This document shows, one piece after another, positions 1 to 5,774 of a stretch of DNA of 12,431 nucleotides (the first letter of the stretch is position 1; every line of letters begins with the position of its first letter). Source of the DNA: CALBLZ01 sp041917855 (GTDB lineage: Bacteria; Patescibacteriota; UBA1384; CAILIB01); contig JAYRWT010000048.1 of NCBI GenBank assembly GCA_041917855.1, forward strand, positions 1 through 12,431, read 5' to 3'. Below the pieces are notes generated by a model. That model was not told where the DNA came from, made no database searches, and was given only the letters and a program-made list of their open reading frames with translations. The position numbers were made by a program, and so were the translations under genes.

Positions 1-2
1 AC

Positions 3-221
3 AACAGTTCTCTCCCCGAAATTGGCGGTGATGCTGCGTTATACTTTCCTACCGGTGATCCAGAAGCCCTGGCTGAGTGTATGCAACAGGTAGTAATGAA
101 TCCTCCCCTTGTAGAAAAGCTACGTGAGCGTGGAATGAAACAGGTACAAAAGTTTAGTTGGAATGAGTGCGCCAAACGTACCCTAGCGCTGTACCACAGT
201 ATTTTAGATAAAAAGAGATAG
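3..221 (+). CDS. Glycosyltransferase, GT4-type, C-terminal fragment
   Basis: An open frame enters from the left edge and ends at TAG 219-221, giving 72 residues. It begins NSSLPEIGGDAALYFPTGDPEALAE, with spacing typical of the C-terminal Rossmann lobe of family-4 glycosyltransferases (S-x-LPE-x2-GDAA...DPEALA). In that family this segment contacts the nucleotide-sugar donor, and the Glu of the LPE motif is the second acidic residue of the EX7E-like site. A terminal amphipathic helix follows (KFSWNECAKRTLALYHSIL), also typical of the family end. The acceptor and sugar cannot be told because the N-terminal lobe lies outside the window. Such enzymes usually build cell-surface polysaccharide or glycolipid. 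Whether it belongs with the O-antigen-ligase-like gene about 4.3 kb downstream cannot be said. No clear terminator follows before the tRNA promoter. Confidence 0.8.
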   Translation, partial: NSSLPEIGGDAALYFPTGDPEALAECMQQVVMNPPLVEKLRERGMKQVQKFSWNECAKRTLALYHSILDKKR

Positions 222-228
222 CCACGGG

Positions 229-257
229 TTGGTAAACCAGAGAAAATCCGCTACACT
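229..257 (+). promoter_or_regulatory. Promoter for tRNA-Leu and the t6A genes
   Basis: TTGGTA at 229-234 and TACACT at 252-257 are separated by exactly 17 bp, each matching the sigma-70-type consensus at four of six positions. The expected start near 264 lies 15 nt before the tRNA. No other promoter is visible before the TsaC-TsaE fusion gene, so this one probably drives tRNA, fusion gene and tsaD together. Read by eye only. Confidence 0.5.
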
Positions 258-278
258 ACGGAGTGCAATTCACGGTAT

Positions 279-366
279 GCCGCGGTGGCGGAATCGGTAG
301 ACGCGACGGACTCAAAATCCGTTTCCCCTTAAAGGAGTGAGAGTTCGAGTCTCTCCCGCGGCACCA
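279..366 (+). tRNA. tRNA-Leu (anticodon CAA)
   Basis: This is a class II tRNA. The acceptor stem pairs 279-285 with 356-362, and the discriminator base is A363. The anticodon stem is 306-310/318-322, with loop CTCAAAA and anticodon CAA at 313-315, reading UUG. A long variable region spans about 323-338, as expected for tRNA-Leu. The T stem is 339-343/351-355 with loop TTCGAGT. The 3' CCA is encoded at 364-366. A366 is also the first base of an in-frame ATG of the downstream TsaC-TsaE reading frame, so tRNA and mRNA abut or overlap. The cognate synthetase gene, leuS, lies in the same window about 6.4 kb away. Confidence 0.95.
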
Positions 367-371
367 TGACT

Positions 372-1421
372 ATGCAAACTATTACCGTTACTCCTGCGAA
401 CTTAGATACAGCACTGCAGACCGCCTGCGCAGTACTCTCTGCCGGCGGGCTTATTGTGTACCCAACCGAAACTGTCTATGGCATGGGAGTAGATGCCACT
501 AACTCCGCGGCAGTATCTAAATTACTTGAGGTAAAAAATCGTCCTGCCGGTAAAGCCATTTCGGTTTTAGTGGCGGACCAAGACGCTGCTAAGCAGTATG
601 TAACCCTCAATAGAACAGCCAAGGAGTTATATGCTCGTTTTTTGCCAGGTCCGTTAACAGTTGTTAGCGCGGGTAAAGATAAGCTTGATCCAAGAGTTCC
701 TGCCGAGAATGGACGCCTAGGCATACGCATTAGCTCGCATCCTTTGGCGCATGAGCTTGCGCGAATCTATAAAAAACCAATTACCGCTACATCGGCTAAT
801 CCGGCGGGAGGCGCCCGACCATACGCTGTAGAGGCACTGCTTGCAAAGTTTAGCGAAAGCCAGCGAAGTAAGATTGATTTAGTGCTTGATTACGGCGAGT
901 TGCCACGTACTGAGCCATCTACCGTGATCGATACAGAAGAGAGTGTGCAGCAGGTGGTGCGATCTGGTGCTGCACATACATCACCTCGTCGCAAACTATC
1001 GGGCGAAGCTGCTACTCATGCCTTTGGTAGAGAGGTGTTTGCCACCTATGCACATGTTGTGCCAGAAAAGCCCCTCATTTTTGCGCTGCACGGCGAAATG
1101 GGGGCGGGTAAAACTCACCTTACCCAAGGGATTGCCGAGGCTATGGGTGTAGAGCAACATGTGTCGTCCCCAAGCTTTACCTTGGTTAAGGAGTATCTGG
1201 GTGCACAGGGTACACTACTGCACGCAGACTGCTGGCGGACACCGGGTGTGCGTTTGCATGAGCTTGGCCTGAGCGAGTACCTACACCCGCGCAATGTGCT
1301 GGTAATTGAATGGCCTGAGCCTGTTCTAGATGAGCTGCACCACTTACCAGATGTTGTATTGGTAGAGCTAATGCTTGAATTTACCGCCAAAGATGACGAG
1401 CGGCTGGTGCATTTTCTATGA
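372..1421 (+). CDS. Fused TsaC-TsaE: threonylcarbamoyl-AMP synthase plus t6A ATPase
   Basis: This gene encodes two steps of tRNA t6A37 formation in one chain of 349 aa. Residues 1 to about 199 are a YrdC/Sua5-type TsaC domain, which makes threonylcarbamoyl-AMP from Thr, bicarbonate and ATP. Visible motifs are PTETVYG (31-37), KNRPAGK (55-61), TSANPAGG (about 140-147) and STVID (183-187). Residues from about 208 onward are a TsaE-type P-loop ATPase: Walker A GEMGAGKT (241-248), SSPSFTL (265-271), HADCWR (284-289) and IEWPEP (312-317). In most bacteria these are separate proteins. I place the start at ATG 372, because an in-frame ATG at 366 uses the last base of the tRNA CCA and no Shine-Dalgarno is possible there. 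The stop overlaps the tsaD start as ATGA. TsaB, the usual fourth component, is not in the window. Functions are family-based and the fusion is directly visible. Confidence 0.93.
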   Translation: MQTITVTPANLDTALQTACAVLSAGGLIVYPTETVYGMGVDATNSAAVSKLLEVKNRPAGKAISVLVADQDAAKQYVTLNRTAKELYARFLPGPLTVVSAGKDKLDPRVPAENGRLGIRISSHPLAHELARIYKKPITATSANPAGGARPYAVEALLAKFSESQRSKIDLVLDYGELPRTEPSTVIDTEESVQQVVRSGAAHTSPRRKLSGEAATHAFGREVFATYAHVVPEKPLIFALHGEMGAGKTHLTQGIAEAMGVEQHVSSPSFTLVKEYLGAQGTLLHADCWRTPGVRLHELGLSEYLHPRNVLVIEWPEPVLDELHHLPDVVLVELMLEFTAKDDERLVHFL

Positions 1422-2455
1422 GAATATTAAGCATTGATACTAGCTGCGATGAAACATCGGTGGCCGTAACCAGCGGCCTAAGTATTGAAAGCAATGTTGT
1501 TTCTTCCCAGGTTAGATACCACAAAAAATACGGAGGGGTTGTTCCCTTTTTAGCGCAGCGTCTGCATACCGAGCGCATAGACTCAGTGGTTGATTTAGCA
1601 ATCGAACGCTCGGGTAGTACAGAAAAAGATATGCAAGCGGTGGCAGTAACCTATGGGCCAGGCCTAGCTCCTGCCCTACAGGTTGGGATAGCTAAGGCAC
1701 AGGCTCTGGCAGCTGAACTGAAGATTCCTTTGTATACTGTTGACCACATGATTGGTCACATTTGCAGCGCCTGGCCAGAGAAAAAAGAGCTGGCGCTGCC
1801 TGCCCTTGCGATTTTGGTTTCGGGTGGTCACACCGAGTTTGTACTCATGAAGACGTTTGGCAACTTTGAGATTGTTGGTAAAACCCTCGATGACGCACTG
1901 GGCGAAGCCTATGACAAAGCGGCAATTATGCTTGGTCTGGGGTATCCTGGTGGTAAGGCTCTAGCAACACTTGCCACAAGTGGTGATCCTGAGCACTTCC
2001 CCCTACCCGTGCCGATGGCCAAGAATGCAGGGTATGACCTGAGCTACTCTGGGTTAAAAACCGCTGTGCGTTACCTGCTTCGTGATTTGCATGATAATGG
2101 CGTTGAGTTAGATGCAGTGGTAACAGCAGATATTGCCGCTAGTTTTGAGTACTCAGCCCAGACTGCTCTCTGTAAAAAAATTGAGCGTATTCTGCGCGAT
2201 CACCCAGAGATTGCTAGTGTGCTGGTGGCTGGTGGTGTGGCGGCGAATGCAGAACTGCGCAAACGAATACGTATGGTGGCAAAGACTGCTAGAGATTTGC
2301 CTGTATTCTTCCCAAGGTCTCTTAAGTTATGTGGTGATAATGCTGCAATGATTGGTTTTGCAGCTTACCTTGGGATTCAAGCTGGTCAAAAGCCAGTGCT
2401 GGCTGAAAAGCTGGACCGCGTGCCATACTTGCTGGTGAGTGACTATGGAAAATAA
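1418..2455 (+). CDS. tsaD: tRNA t6A37 threonylcarbamoyltransferase TsaD
   Basis: TsaD (Kae1/YgjD family) transfers the threonylcarbamoyl group from TC-AMP to A37 of tRNAs that read ANN codons. It has 345 aa, the usual bacterial length. Motifs occur in family order: DTSCDET near the N-terminus (7-13), the metal-binding pair H110 and H114 in DHMIGH, LVSGGHTE (133-140), GKTLDDALGEAYDK (154-167), SYSGLKTAV (209-217), VAGGVAANAEL (270-280) and the metal-binding Asp307 in CGDNAA. All expected metal ligands are present. The ATG overlaps the TGA of the TsaC-TsaE fusion by 4 nt, pointing to translational coupling, and no Shine-Dalgarno is visible. Three of the four bacterial t6A activities are therefore encoded in two adjacent genes. 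TsaD normally needs TsaB as a partner in bacteria, which must be encoded elsewhere or be replaced. Confidence 0.97.
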   Translation: MRILSIDTSCDETSVAVTSGLSIESNVVSSQVRYHKKYGGVVPFLAQRLHTERIDSVVDLAIERSGSTEKDMQAVAVTYGPGLAPALQVGIAKAQALAAELKIPLYTVDHMIGHICSAWPEKKELALPALAILVSGGHTEFVLMKTFGNFEIVGKTLDDALGEAYDKAAIMLGLGYPGGKALATLATSGDPEHFPLPVPMAKNAGYDLSYSGLKTAVRYLLRDLHDNGVELDAVVTADIAASFEYSAQTALCKKIERILRDHPEIASVLVAGGVAANAELRKRIRMVAKTARDLPVFFPRSLKLCGDNAAMIGFAAYLGIQAGQKPVLAEKLDRVPYLLVSDYGK

Positions 2456-2468
2456 TCAGACGCGCTGC

Positions 2469-2497
2469 TTTACGCTTACAGGGAAAATCGCTAGAAT
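2469..2497 (+). promoter_or_regulatory. Promoter for tRNA-Ala
   Basis: TTTACG at 2469-2474 and TAGAAT at 2492-2497 are 17 bp apart and match the consensus at four and five of six positions. A second overlapping reading (CTTACA 2475-2480, TACTAT 2497-2502, 16 bp) is also possible. Transcription would begin near 2504, giving a leader of about 59 nt before the mature tRNA. Within that leader GGATTAG occurs twice (2514-2520 and 2537-2543), with no obvious meaning. Confidence 0.5.
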
Positions 2498-2562
2498 ACT
2501 ATGCAGTTGTGACGGATTAGACGCTGGTGGTTTATGGATTAGTCTTGTCCGATAGCAAACTT

Positions 2563-2638
2563 GGGCCCTTAGCACAGTTGGTAGCGCGCTTCCATGGCAT
2601 GGAAGAGGTCACCGGTTCAAATCCGGTAGGGTCCACCA
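2563..2638 (+). tRNA. tRNA-Ala (anticodon GGC)
   Basis: A 76-nt class I tRNA. The acceptor stem pairs 2563-2569 with 2628-2634 and contains a G3-U70 wobble (2565/2632), the known identity element for alanyl-tRNA synthetase. The anticodon stem is 2589-2593/2601-2605, with GGC at 2596-2598, reading GCC. The T arm is ACCGG / TTCAAAT / CCGGT at 2611-2627. The discriminator is A2635 and CCA is encoded at 2636-2638. Oddity: the D stem GCAC (2572-2575) against GCGC (2584-2587) leaves an A12-C23 mismatch. A rho-independent terminator begins at the next base. Confidence 0.95.
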
Positions 2639-2676
2639 AAAGAAAAAACACTAGTTTTCACTAGTGTTTTTTCTTT
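2639..2676 (+). terminator. Strong terminator after tRNA-Ala, probably bidirectional
   Basis: A perfect 17-bp inverted repeat (2639-2655 with 2660-2676) surrounds a TTTC loop. The inner stem is ACACTAGT/ACTAGTGT, flanked by an A-rich left arm and a T-rich right arm (GTTTTTTCTTT), so it can act on either strand. It starts one base after the CCA of tRNA-Ala. On the minus strand it would stop transcripts running past the DUF1801 gene. Confidence 0.85.
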
Positions 2677-2940
2677 GTTCTACATGCATTACAGGGCAGA
2701 CGTTACGACGCGCTGATGCACGCAGATAATTATTGCTAGTAGCTTTTCTTCATGATACAGTTTCTGTGTGAGCGTTTCTTGTGGGTTGCCGCTCACACTC
2801 GGTCATTGCAAAGCATCGCTAGTAATGTACTGGTCCTGACCATCCGGCTGGTGGCCCACCAGTCTGGAACCTGAGTCCCGTCATCGTAAGATGGCGGGCT
2901 CTTGCTGTTTGCAAGAAAAACTTCTGAATAAACTGACAGT
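2677..2940. other. Gene-free region with several hairpins; possible structured RNA or 3' UTR
   Basis: No convincing coding frame lies in these 264 bp, between the tRNA-Ala terminator and the 3' end of the minus-strand DUF1801 gene. It holds a 9-bp perfect hairpin (GTGTGAGCG 2766-2774 / CGCTCACAC 2790-2798) and a 6-bp hairpin (2848-2853/2857-2862). The latter may sit on a GGTCC/GGAACC base (2832-2836/2866-2871). A 12-bp stem with one bulged T and one G-U pair follows, capped by a GNRA-type GTAA loop (2873-2885/2890-2901), then a 5-bp hairpin (2901-2905/2911-2915). CAGTTT at 2758-2763 can pair with AAACTG at 2930-2935 to close the whole. I do not recognise a known RNA family, and the transcribed strand is unknown. 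On the minus strand it would be a structured 3' UTR of the DUF1801 mRNA. No good promoter is visible on the plus strand. Confidence 0.4.
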
Positions 2941-3297
2941 CTACTGTTTGGTATACCGCGCTAGCGTTGCTTGCAGCATACGCCTAATTAGACCATCGGG
3001 TATGGGTGCATCGGGTGTAAATTGCACAGTTCCCTTTGAGGTTTTAAAATCTTTTAGCTCATTTGCAAAATCAGCAACAATTGCCCCAGGAAAGAAAGAG
3101 CAGTGCTTAGCAAAAGCAGCATAGTGTGCCGAGGCTTTGTTCAAGGTGTGGGTCGGGATGCCGTAAGAGATGCGTTCAGTGGCGGCTGGCATTTCCTCGC
3201 GGAAGATTTGACGCATGCGTTCCAGAGACTGGCGCATTAGTGGAGAATCTATGCGAGCAAGATATTCATCGATCGTTTGAGCTGGGTTTTTGTCCAT
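2941..3297 (-). CDS. DUF1801 / YdhG-like protein
   Basis: A 118-residue protein of the DUF1801 (YdhG) family, a small alpha/beta fold. One Bacillus subtilis member has been described as a frataxin-like iron chaperone, but most members are uncharacterised. Family signatures visible are the N-terminal TIDEYLARI, SYGIPT (44-49), the aromatic/His stretch HYAAFAKHCSFFPG (58-71), FKTSKGTVQF (84-93) and the PIPDGLIRRML tail. An ATG 33 bp upstream is possible, but the domain begins just after ATG 3297, which has AGGAG at 3310-3314, 12 bases upstream. This is one of the few Shine-Dalgarno motifs in the window. The gene diverges from the 2H phosphoesterase, and its transcript probably runs through the hairpin region to the terminator at 2639-2676. 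Family assignment is firm; substrate and role are not known. Confidence 0.9.
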   Translation of the reverse strand: MDKNPAQTIDEYLARIDSPLMRQSLERMRQIFREEMPAATERISYGIPTHTLNKASAHYAAFAKHCSFFPGAIVADFANELKDFKTSKGTVQFTPDAPIPDGLIRRMLQATLARYTKQ

Positions 3298-3343
3298 GGT
3301 TTGATGTGACTCCTTTCTATTACCATACACTACTCAAGAAGGC

Positions 3344-3373
3344 TTTACAGCCAATGGCAAACGGGCGTACGAT
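3344..3373 (+). promoter_or_regulatory. Promoter for the 2H phosphoesterase gene
   Basis: TTTACA (3344-3349, five of six) and TACGAT (3368-3373, four of six) are 18 bp apart. Transcription would start near 3380, leaving about 30 nt before the ATG. The region also carries the 5' end of the divergent DUF1801 transcript, for which I see no equally good promoter. Confidence 0.45.
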
Positions 3374-3410
3374 ACTCTAGTTACCCTCTGAGGGTGGCTA
3401 GGATTGCCAG

Positions 3411-3959
3411 ATGAACCAAGTTACTAAGTTCTATCTCTGCATTCTGCCGCCGCAGCGCGTGCAGCGTGCACTCGTTCACTTTCAGGAGACAGTTGTTCCA
3501 CCTGAATTACGACACAGCAAGGGATTCCATCTCAGCGTGAAAACGCACCCGGGGCTCACTCCCGACTATAGTTGGCTGGATGCTGTCATCGATGTAGCGC
3601 AAAAGACTCCAAGCTTTTCCTGCTCGGTTTCAGTTATTCCAAAGCTCTTCCCGGAGGGGATCGCCTACTTGCCAGTGTATAGCGATCAAGTTGTAAGGCT
3701 GCACCGCTCGCTTGTGGGAGCGGTTAATCCACCAGAGGAACTCTCCAGAGAGTATTACGAAAAAAGCCTCTATACCCCCCACATAAGCGTGGCAAAGCTC
3801 ACGGAAGACTTTGGCCAAGCTGAGCAGCTTGTGAAATCTGGTGAATTTCACTTTTATGACACTGTTTTCCGGTTTCCGGTTGAGCATCTGTCACTGCAAA
3901 TGCGCCGGCCAGGCGAAAAGCACTACTCAGAAGCTATGCGTATTATGTTGCGCGGCTAA
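3411..3959 (+). CDS. 2H phosphoesterase / 2'-5' RNA ligase-like protein
   Basis: A 182-residue member of the 2H phosphoesterase superfamily (LigT / 2'-5' RNA ligase type). These enzymes use two His-x-Ser/Thr motifs to open or form 2'-5' or cyclic phosphodiester bonds in RNA or nucleotides. Both motifs are visible at the family's usual spacing, HLS (40-42) in GFHLSVKTH and HIS (124-126) in TPHISVAKL, so the catalytic site looks intact. The length is typical for the family. The start ATG has AGGA at 3400-3403, 7 bases upstream. Substrate cannot be told; tRNA processing is a fair guess given the RNA-centred neighbourhood, but that is inference. The gene converges on the DUF1761 gene with a hairpin between them. 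Confidence 0.88.
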   Translation: MNQVTKFYLCILPPQRVQRALVHFQETVVPPELRHSKGFHLSVKTHPGLTPDYSWLDAVIDVAQKTPSFSCSVSVIPKLFPEGIAYLPVYSDQVVRLHRSLVGAVNPPEELSREYYEKSLYTPHISVAKLTEDFGQAEQLVKSGEFHFYDTVFRFPVEHLSLQMRRPGEKHYSEAMRIMLRG

Positions 3960-3964
3960 AACAA

Positions 3965-3997
3965 ACGAGCGGTTCCCCTACTTGGGAGACCGCTCGT
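3965..3997. terminator. Shared terminator hairpin between convergent genes
   Basis: ACGAGCGGT (3965-3973) pairs with ACCGCTCGT (3989-3997). The inner bases TCCCC / GGGAG extend the stem with one mismatch. It lies between the stops of the 2H phosphoesterase (+) and the DUF1761 protein (-). On the minus strand the stem runs into TTTT. On the plus strand only a loose T-rich stretch follows, so it should work better for the minus gene. Confidence 0.7.
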
Positions 3998-4019
3998 CCT
4001 TGTGTCTTCAGCCAAACTT

Positions 4020-4436
4020 TTACATAAACGCACCGAGAATCAGACCCATGAGCATTAATGTGACAAAGCGGTTACCGAGGTTTACGTACATAACGTACGG
4101 GTGTCGCTTATCAAGCACGCCGTGTGCAATTACTGCCGTACCACCCAGGCCAAGAAATGCCCAGAAGGCTGTCTGTAGACCAGTGGTTACACCCTTTGTA
4201 CCCATAAATGCGCCAGAGTAAGCAATAAAGTGTGCCAAAACATACGCTGTTAACAACGAGGCAACAATCAGCCACGGGAAAGCCTTAGGGAACATTTTTT
4301 GCATATCTGCATCGGTCATGCCGGTTTCTTTCATCCAGCGCTTAACAAACATCATCGGGCTATACCAAAAGAACCCGACTACAATTGCAGAGAAGGCGGC
4401 TAAGAGCACGCCAACCCAAGAAATATCTGCTTGCAT
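4020..4436 (-). CDS. DUF1761 family membrane protein
   Basis: A 138-residue, probably four-helix membrane protein of the DUF1761 family. Hydrophobic segments run from about 5-28, 53-73, 85-107 and 115-136. The N-terminal pattern WVGVLLAAFSAIVVGFFWYSP, followed by a basic amphipathic loop (KRWMKETGM), is characteristic of the family. Its function is unknown. The open frame extends 57 bases further upstream to a TTG, but the family starts at the tryptophan just after ATG 4436, so I use that start. No good Shine-Dalgarno is visible (AGAAG lies about 12 bases away). It converges on the 2H phosphoesterase and diverges from the O-antigen-ligase-like gene, leaving about 100 bp for both promoters. 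Confidence 0.87.
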   Translation of the reverse strand: MQADISWVGVLLAAFSAIVVGFFWYSPMMFVKRWMKETGMTDADMQKMFPKAFPWLIVASLLTAYVLAHFIAYSGAFMGTKGVTTGLQTAFWAFLGLGGTAVIAHGVLDKRHPYVMYVNLGNRFVTLMLMGLILGAFM

Positions 4437-4500
4437 GGAGTACAAATTACTTCTAGATACACTAAGCCTAGGACGATGATTCTGTTTTTGCAACTAACGC

Positions 4501-4529
4501 TTGTTGCTCAAGGGTGAGCGAGCTAAGCT
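4501..4529 (+). promoter_or_regulatory. Weak candidate promoter for the O-antigen-ligase-like gene
   Basis: TTGTTG (4501-4506) and TAAGCT (4524-4529) are 17 bp apart, but each matches only three of six positions. The predicted start would be about 4536, nearly at the ATG (4538), so the message would be essentially leaderless, as argued for leuS. A small hairpin, GCTCA/TGAGC (4506-4519), falls inside the spacer. Confidence 0.25.
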
Positions 4530-4537
4530 AAAGCTAC

Positions 4538-5728
4538 ATGATTAGCCGCGAGCAACTTAGCCACATACGCTACCTACTACTTGGCGCCTTGCTGGTGTAC
4601 CTACCCTTTAGCGCCTGGTTGGTAAGTGCCAGTGGTCACACGGGCTTTACTTTGGTGCGCGACGTACTGGTACTGGGTGTATTTTGCATATCTGTTTATC
4701 AGTTTAGCCAGCAGAAAACAGCCAGATTAAACTATCTCGTGTTTCCCGCGACGCTACTGGTGGTACTCATGATCTGTTCGTGGTACTGGCGTGAGGCTTC
4801 GCCCGAACAATGGTTTCGTGGTCTGCGCTTTATGCTCTTGCCGATCTTGGTGTTTCTTAGCTTGCAGCTCTCCCCACTGCAGCCACAAGAGTGGCGTGAT
4901 GTACGTACTTTGGTACTGGTAGGACTGGCGATCATATTAATTACCGTTGCCCTAGAATTCACTGGGCACCCTATTCCAATGACTACTGAAGTATCCGGCG
5001 GTCAGGGTGCACTGATAGAAACGCACCAGGTTGGCATGATCAGCATTGCCCGGCTCCAGGGTATTTTGGCAGGGCCAAATGCCCTAGGTTTGTACCTACT
5101 GGCTGCTTTGGCTTGGGTAGTCTCCGGAAGAAAGCGTGCTTTCTGGTTAGCCGTGGCCTGTGCCTTAGGTATTGGTCTTTCTTTCTCGCGGGCGAGCTTA
5201 CTTGCCCTGCTGCTATTTGGAATAATGAGCTACTTAATTTGGGCCTGGCAGCAACCTCGTCGGGGGTTGCTGCTTGGTTTTGCTGTTGCTGGCCTAATGC
5301 TACTTTGCGGCTTAGGGATTGCTGTGTACCAGCAGCCAGCGTGGCGCGATATTGTGACCCACTATGATTCATCATCACAACGGGTAGAACAGTATCAGCG
5401 CATACTCACTACATCGCATGAGATTGGTCTGTTCGGTAGAGGCGCAGGCACGGCTGGGCCTGCTTCTCAGTATCGCTTAGATGGTGGACCAAACCGCTGG
5501 ACAGAGAACAGTTACCTAGATTTTTACGAAGAGTACGGCATCTTTGGCTTAGTCCTACTCCTTGCCATACTTAGCTATGCGCTTGTGCGTGCCTGGAAGT
5601 CTTCACCTTTTGCAGCGGCTGCAGCCACATCTTTTTTGGTGGCAGGTCTGTTTATTAATATGGGTACCGGTCAAGTTGGGCTATTCTTAAGCCTTATCTA
5701 TCTTTCCTACTACTCTAGACCTCGTTAA
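4538..5728 (+). CDS. O-antigen ligase / polymerase-like membrane protein (Wzy/WaaL type)
   Basis: A 396-residue polytopic membrane protein with roughly ten to twelve hydrophobic segments. Its pattern matches the O-antigen ligase/polymerase (Wzy_C, PF04932-type) family, which joins undecaprenyl-linked glycans to an acceptor on the outer face of the membrane. Family features visible are GILAGPNALGLYLL (175-188), LSFSRASLLALL (214-225) before a helix, and a large external loop from about 268 to 325. The loop contains GLFGRGAGTAG (297-307) and ends in ENSYLDFYEEYGIFGLVLLL. The loop's Arg residues, including those around 218 and 301, are the type implicated in catalysis. No Shine-Dalgarno precedes the ATG. 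The acceptor could be a surface polysaccharide or a protein (some homologues are oligosaccharyltransferases), and this cannot be decided here. The regulator gene follows after 46 nt and may be cotranscribed. Confidence 0.88.
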   Translation: MISREQLSHIRYLLLGALLVYLPFSAWLVSASGHTGFTLVRDVLVLGVFCISVYQFSQQKTARLNYLVFPATLLVVLMICSWYWREASPEQWFRGLRFMLLPILVFLSLQLSPLQPQEWRDVRTLVLVGLAIILITVALEFTGHPIPMTTEVSGGQGALIETHQVGMISIARLQGILAGPNALGLYLLAALAWVVSGRKRAFWLAVACALGIGLSFSRASLLALLLFGIMSYLIWAWQQPRRGLLLGFAVAGLMLLCGLGIAVYQQPAWRDIVTHYDSSSQRVEQYQRILTTSHEIGLFGRGAGTAGPASQYRLDGGPNRWTENSYLDFYEEYGIFGLVLLLAILSYALVRAWKSSPFAAAAATSFLVAGLFINMGTGQVGLFLSLIYLSYYSRPR

Positions 5729-5774
5729 TCGCGCTGTAATATTGCCTTATGTAGTGTAAGTGCATGGAGTTTCC

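Noticed and set aside
222..240. GGTT/AACC inverted repeat after the glycosyltransferase stop as a terminator
   Set aside because: The stem is 3-4 bp with no T-tract, and the bases coincide with the better-supported -35 element of the tRNA-Leu promoter.
366..371. ATG at 366 as the start of the TsaC-TsaE fusion
   Set aside because: It uses the terminal A of the tRNA CCA, and the family N-terminus aligns with the ATG at 372. I keep 372, though 366 cannot be excluded.
366..2455. Recoding of TGA as glycine, as in SR1/Gracilibacteria
   Set aside because: TGA ends the TsaC-TsaE fusion at the ATGA overlap with tsaD, and reading through gives a stop a few codons on. No gene contains an internal TGA, so the standard code applies.
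2814..2825. ATCGCTAGTAAT, identical to a conserved stretch of bacterial 16S rRNA near its 3' end
   Set aside because: Only these 12 bases agree. The flanks do not match the 16S sequence before or after, so it is most likely chance and not an rRNA fragment.
2752..2874. A 40-codon open frame (MIQFLCERFLWVAAHTRS...) in the gene-free region
   Set aside because: It has no ribosome binding site or placed -10, no recognisable similarity, and it runs through the perfect hairpins, which explain the sequence better. A frame this short is expected by chance.
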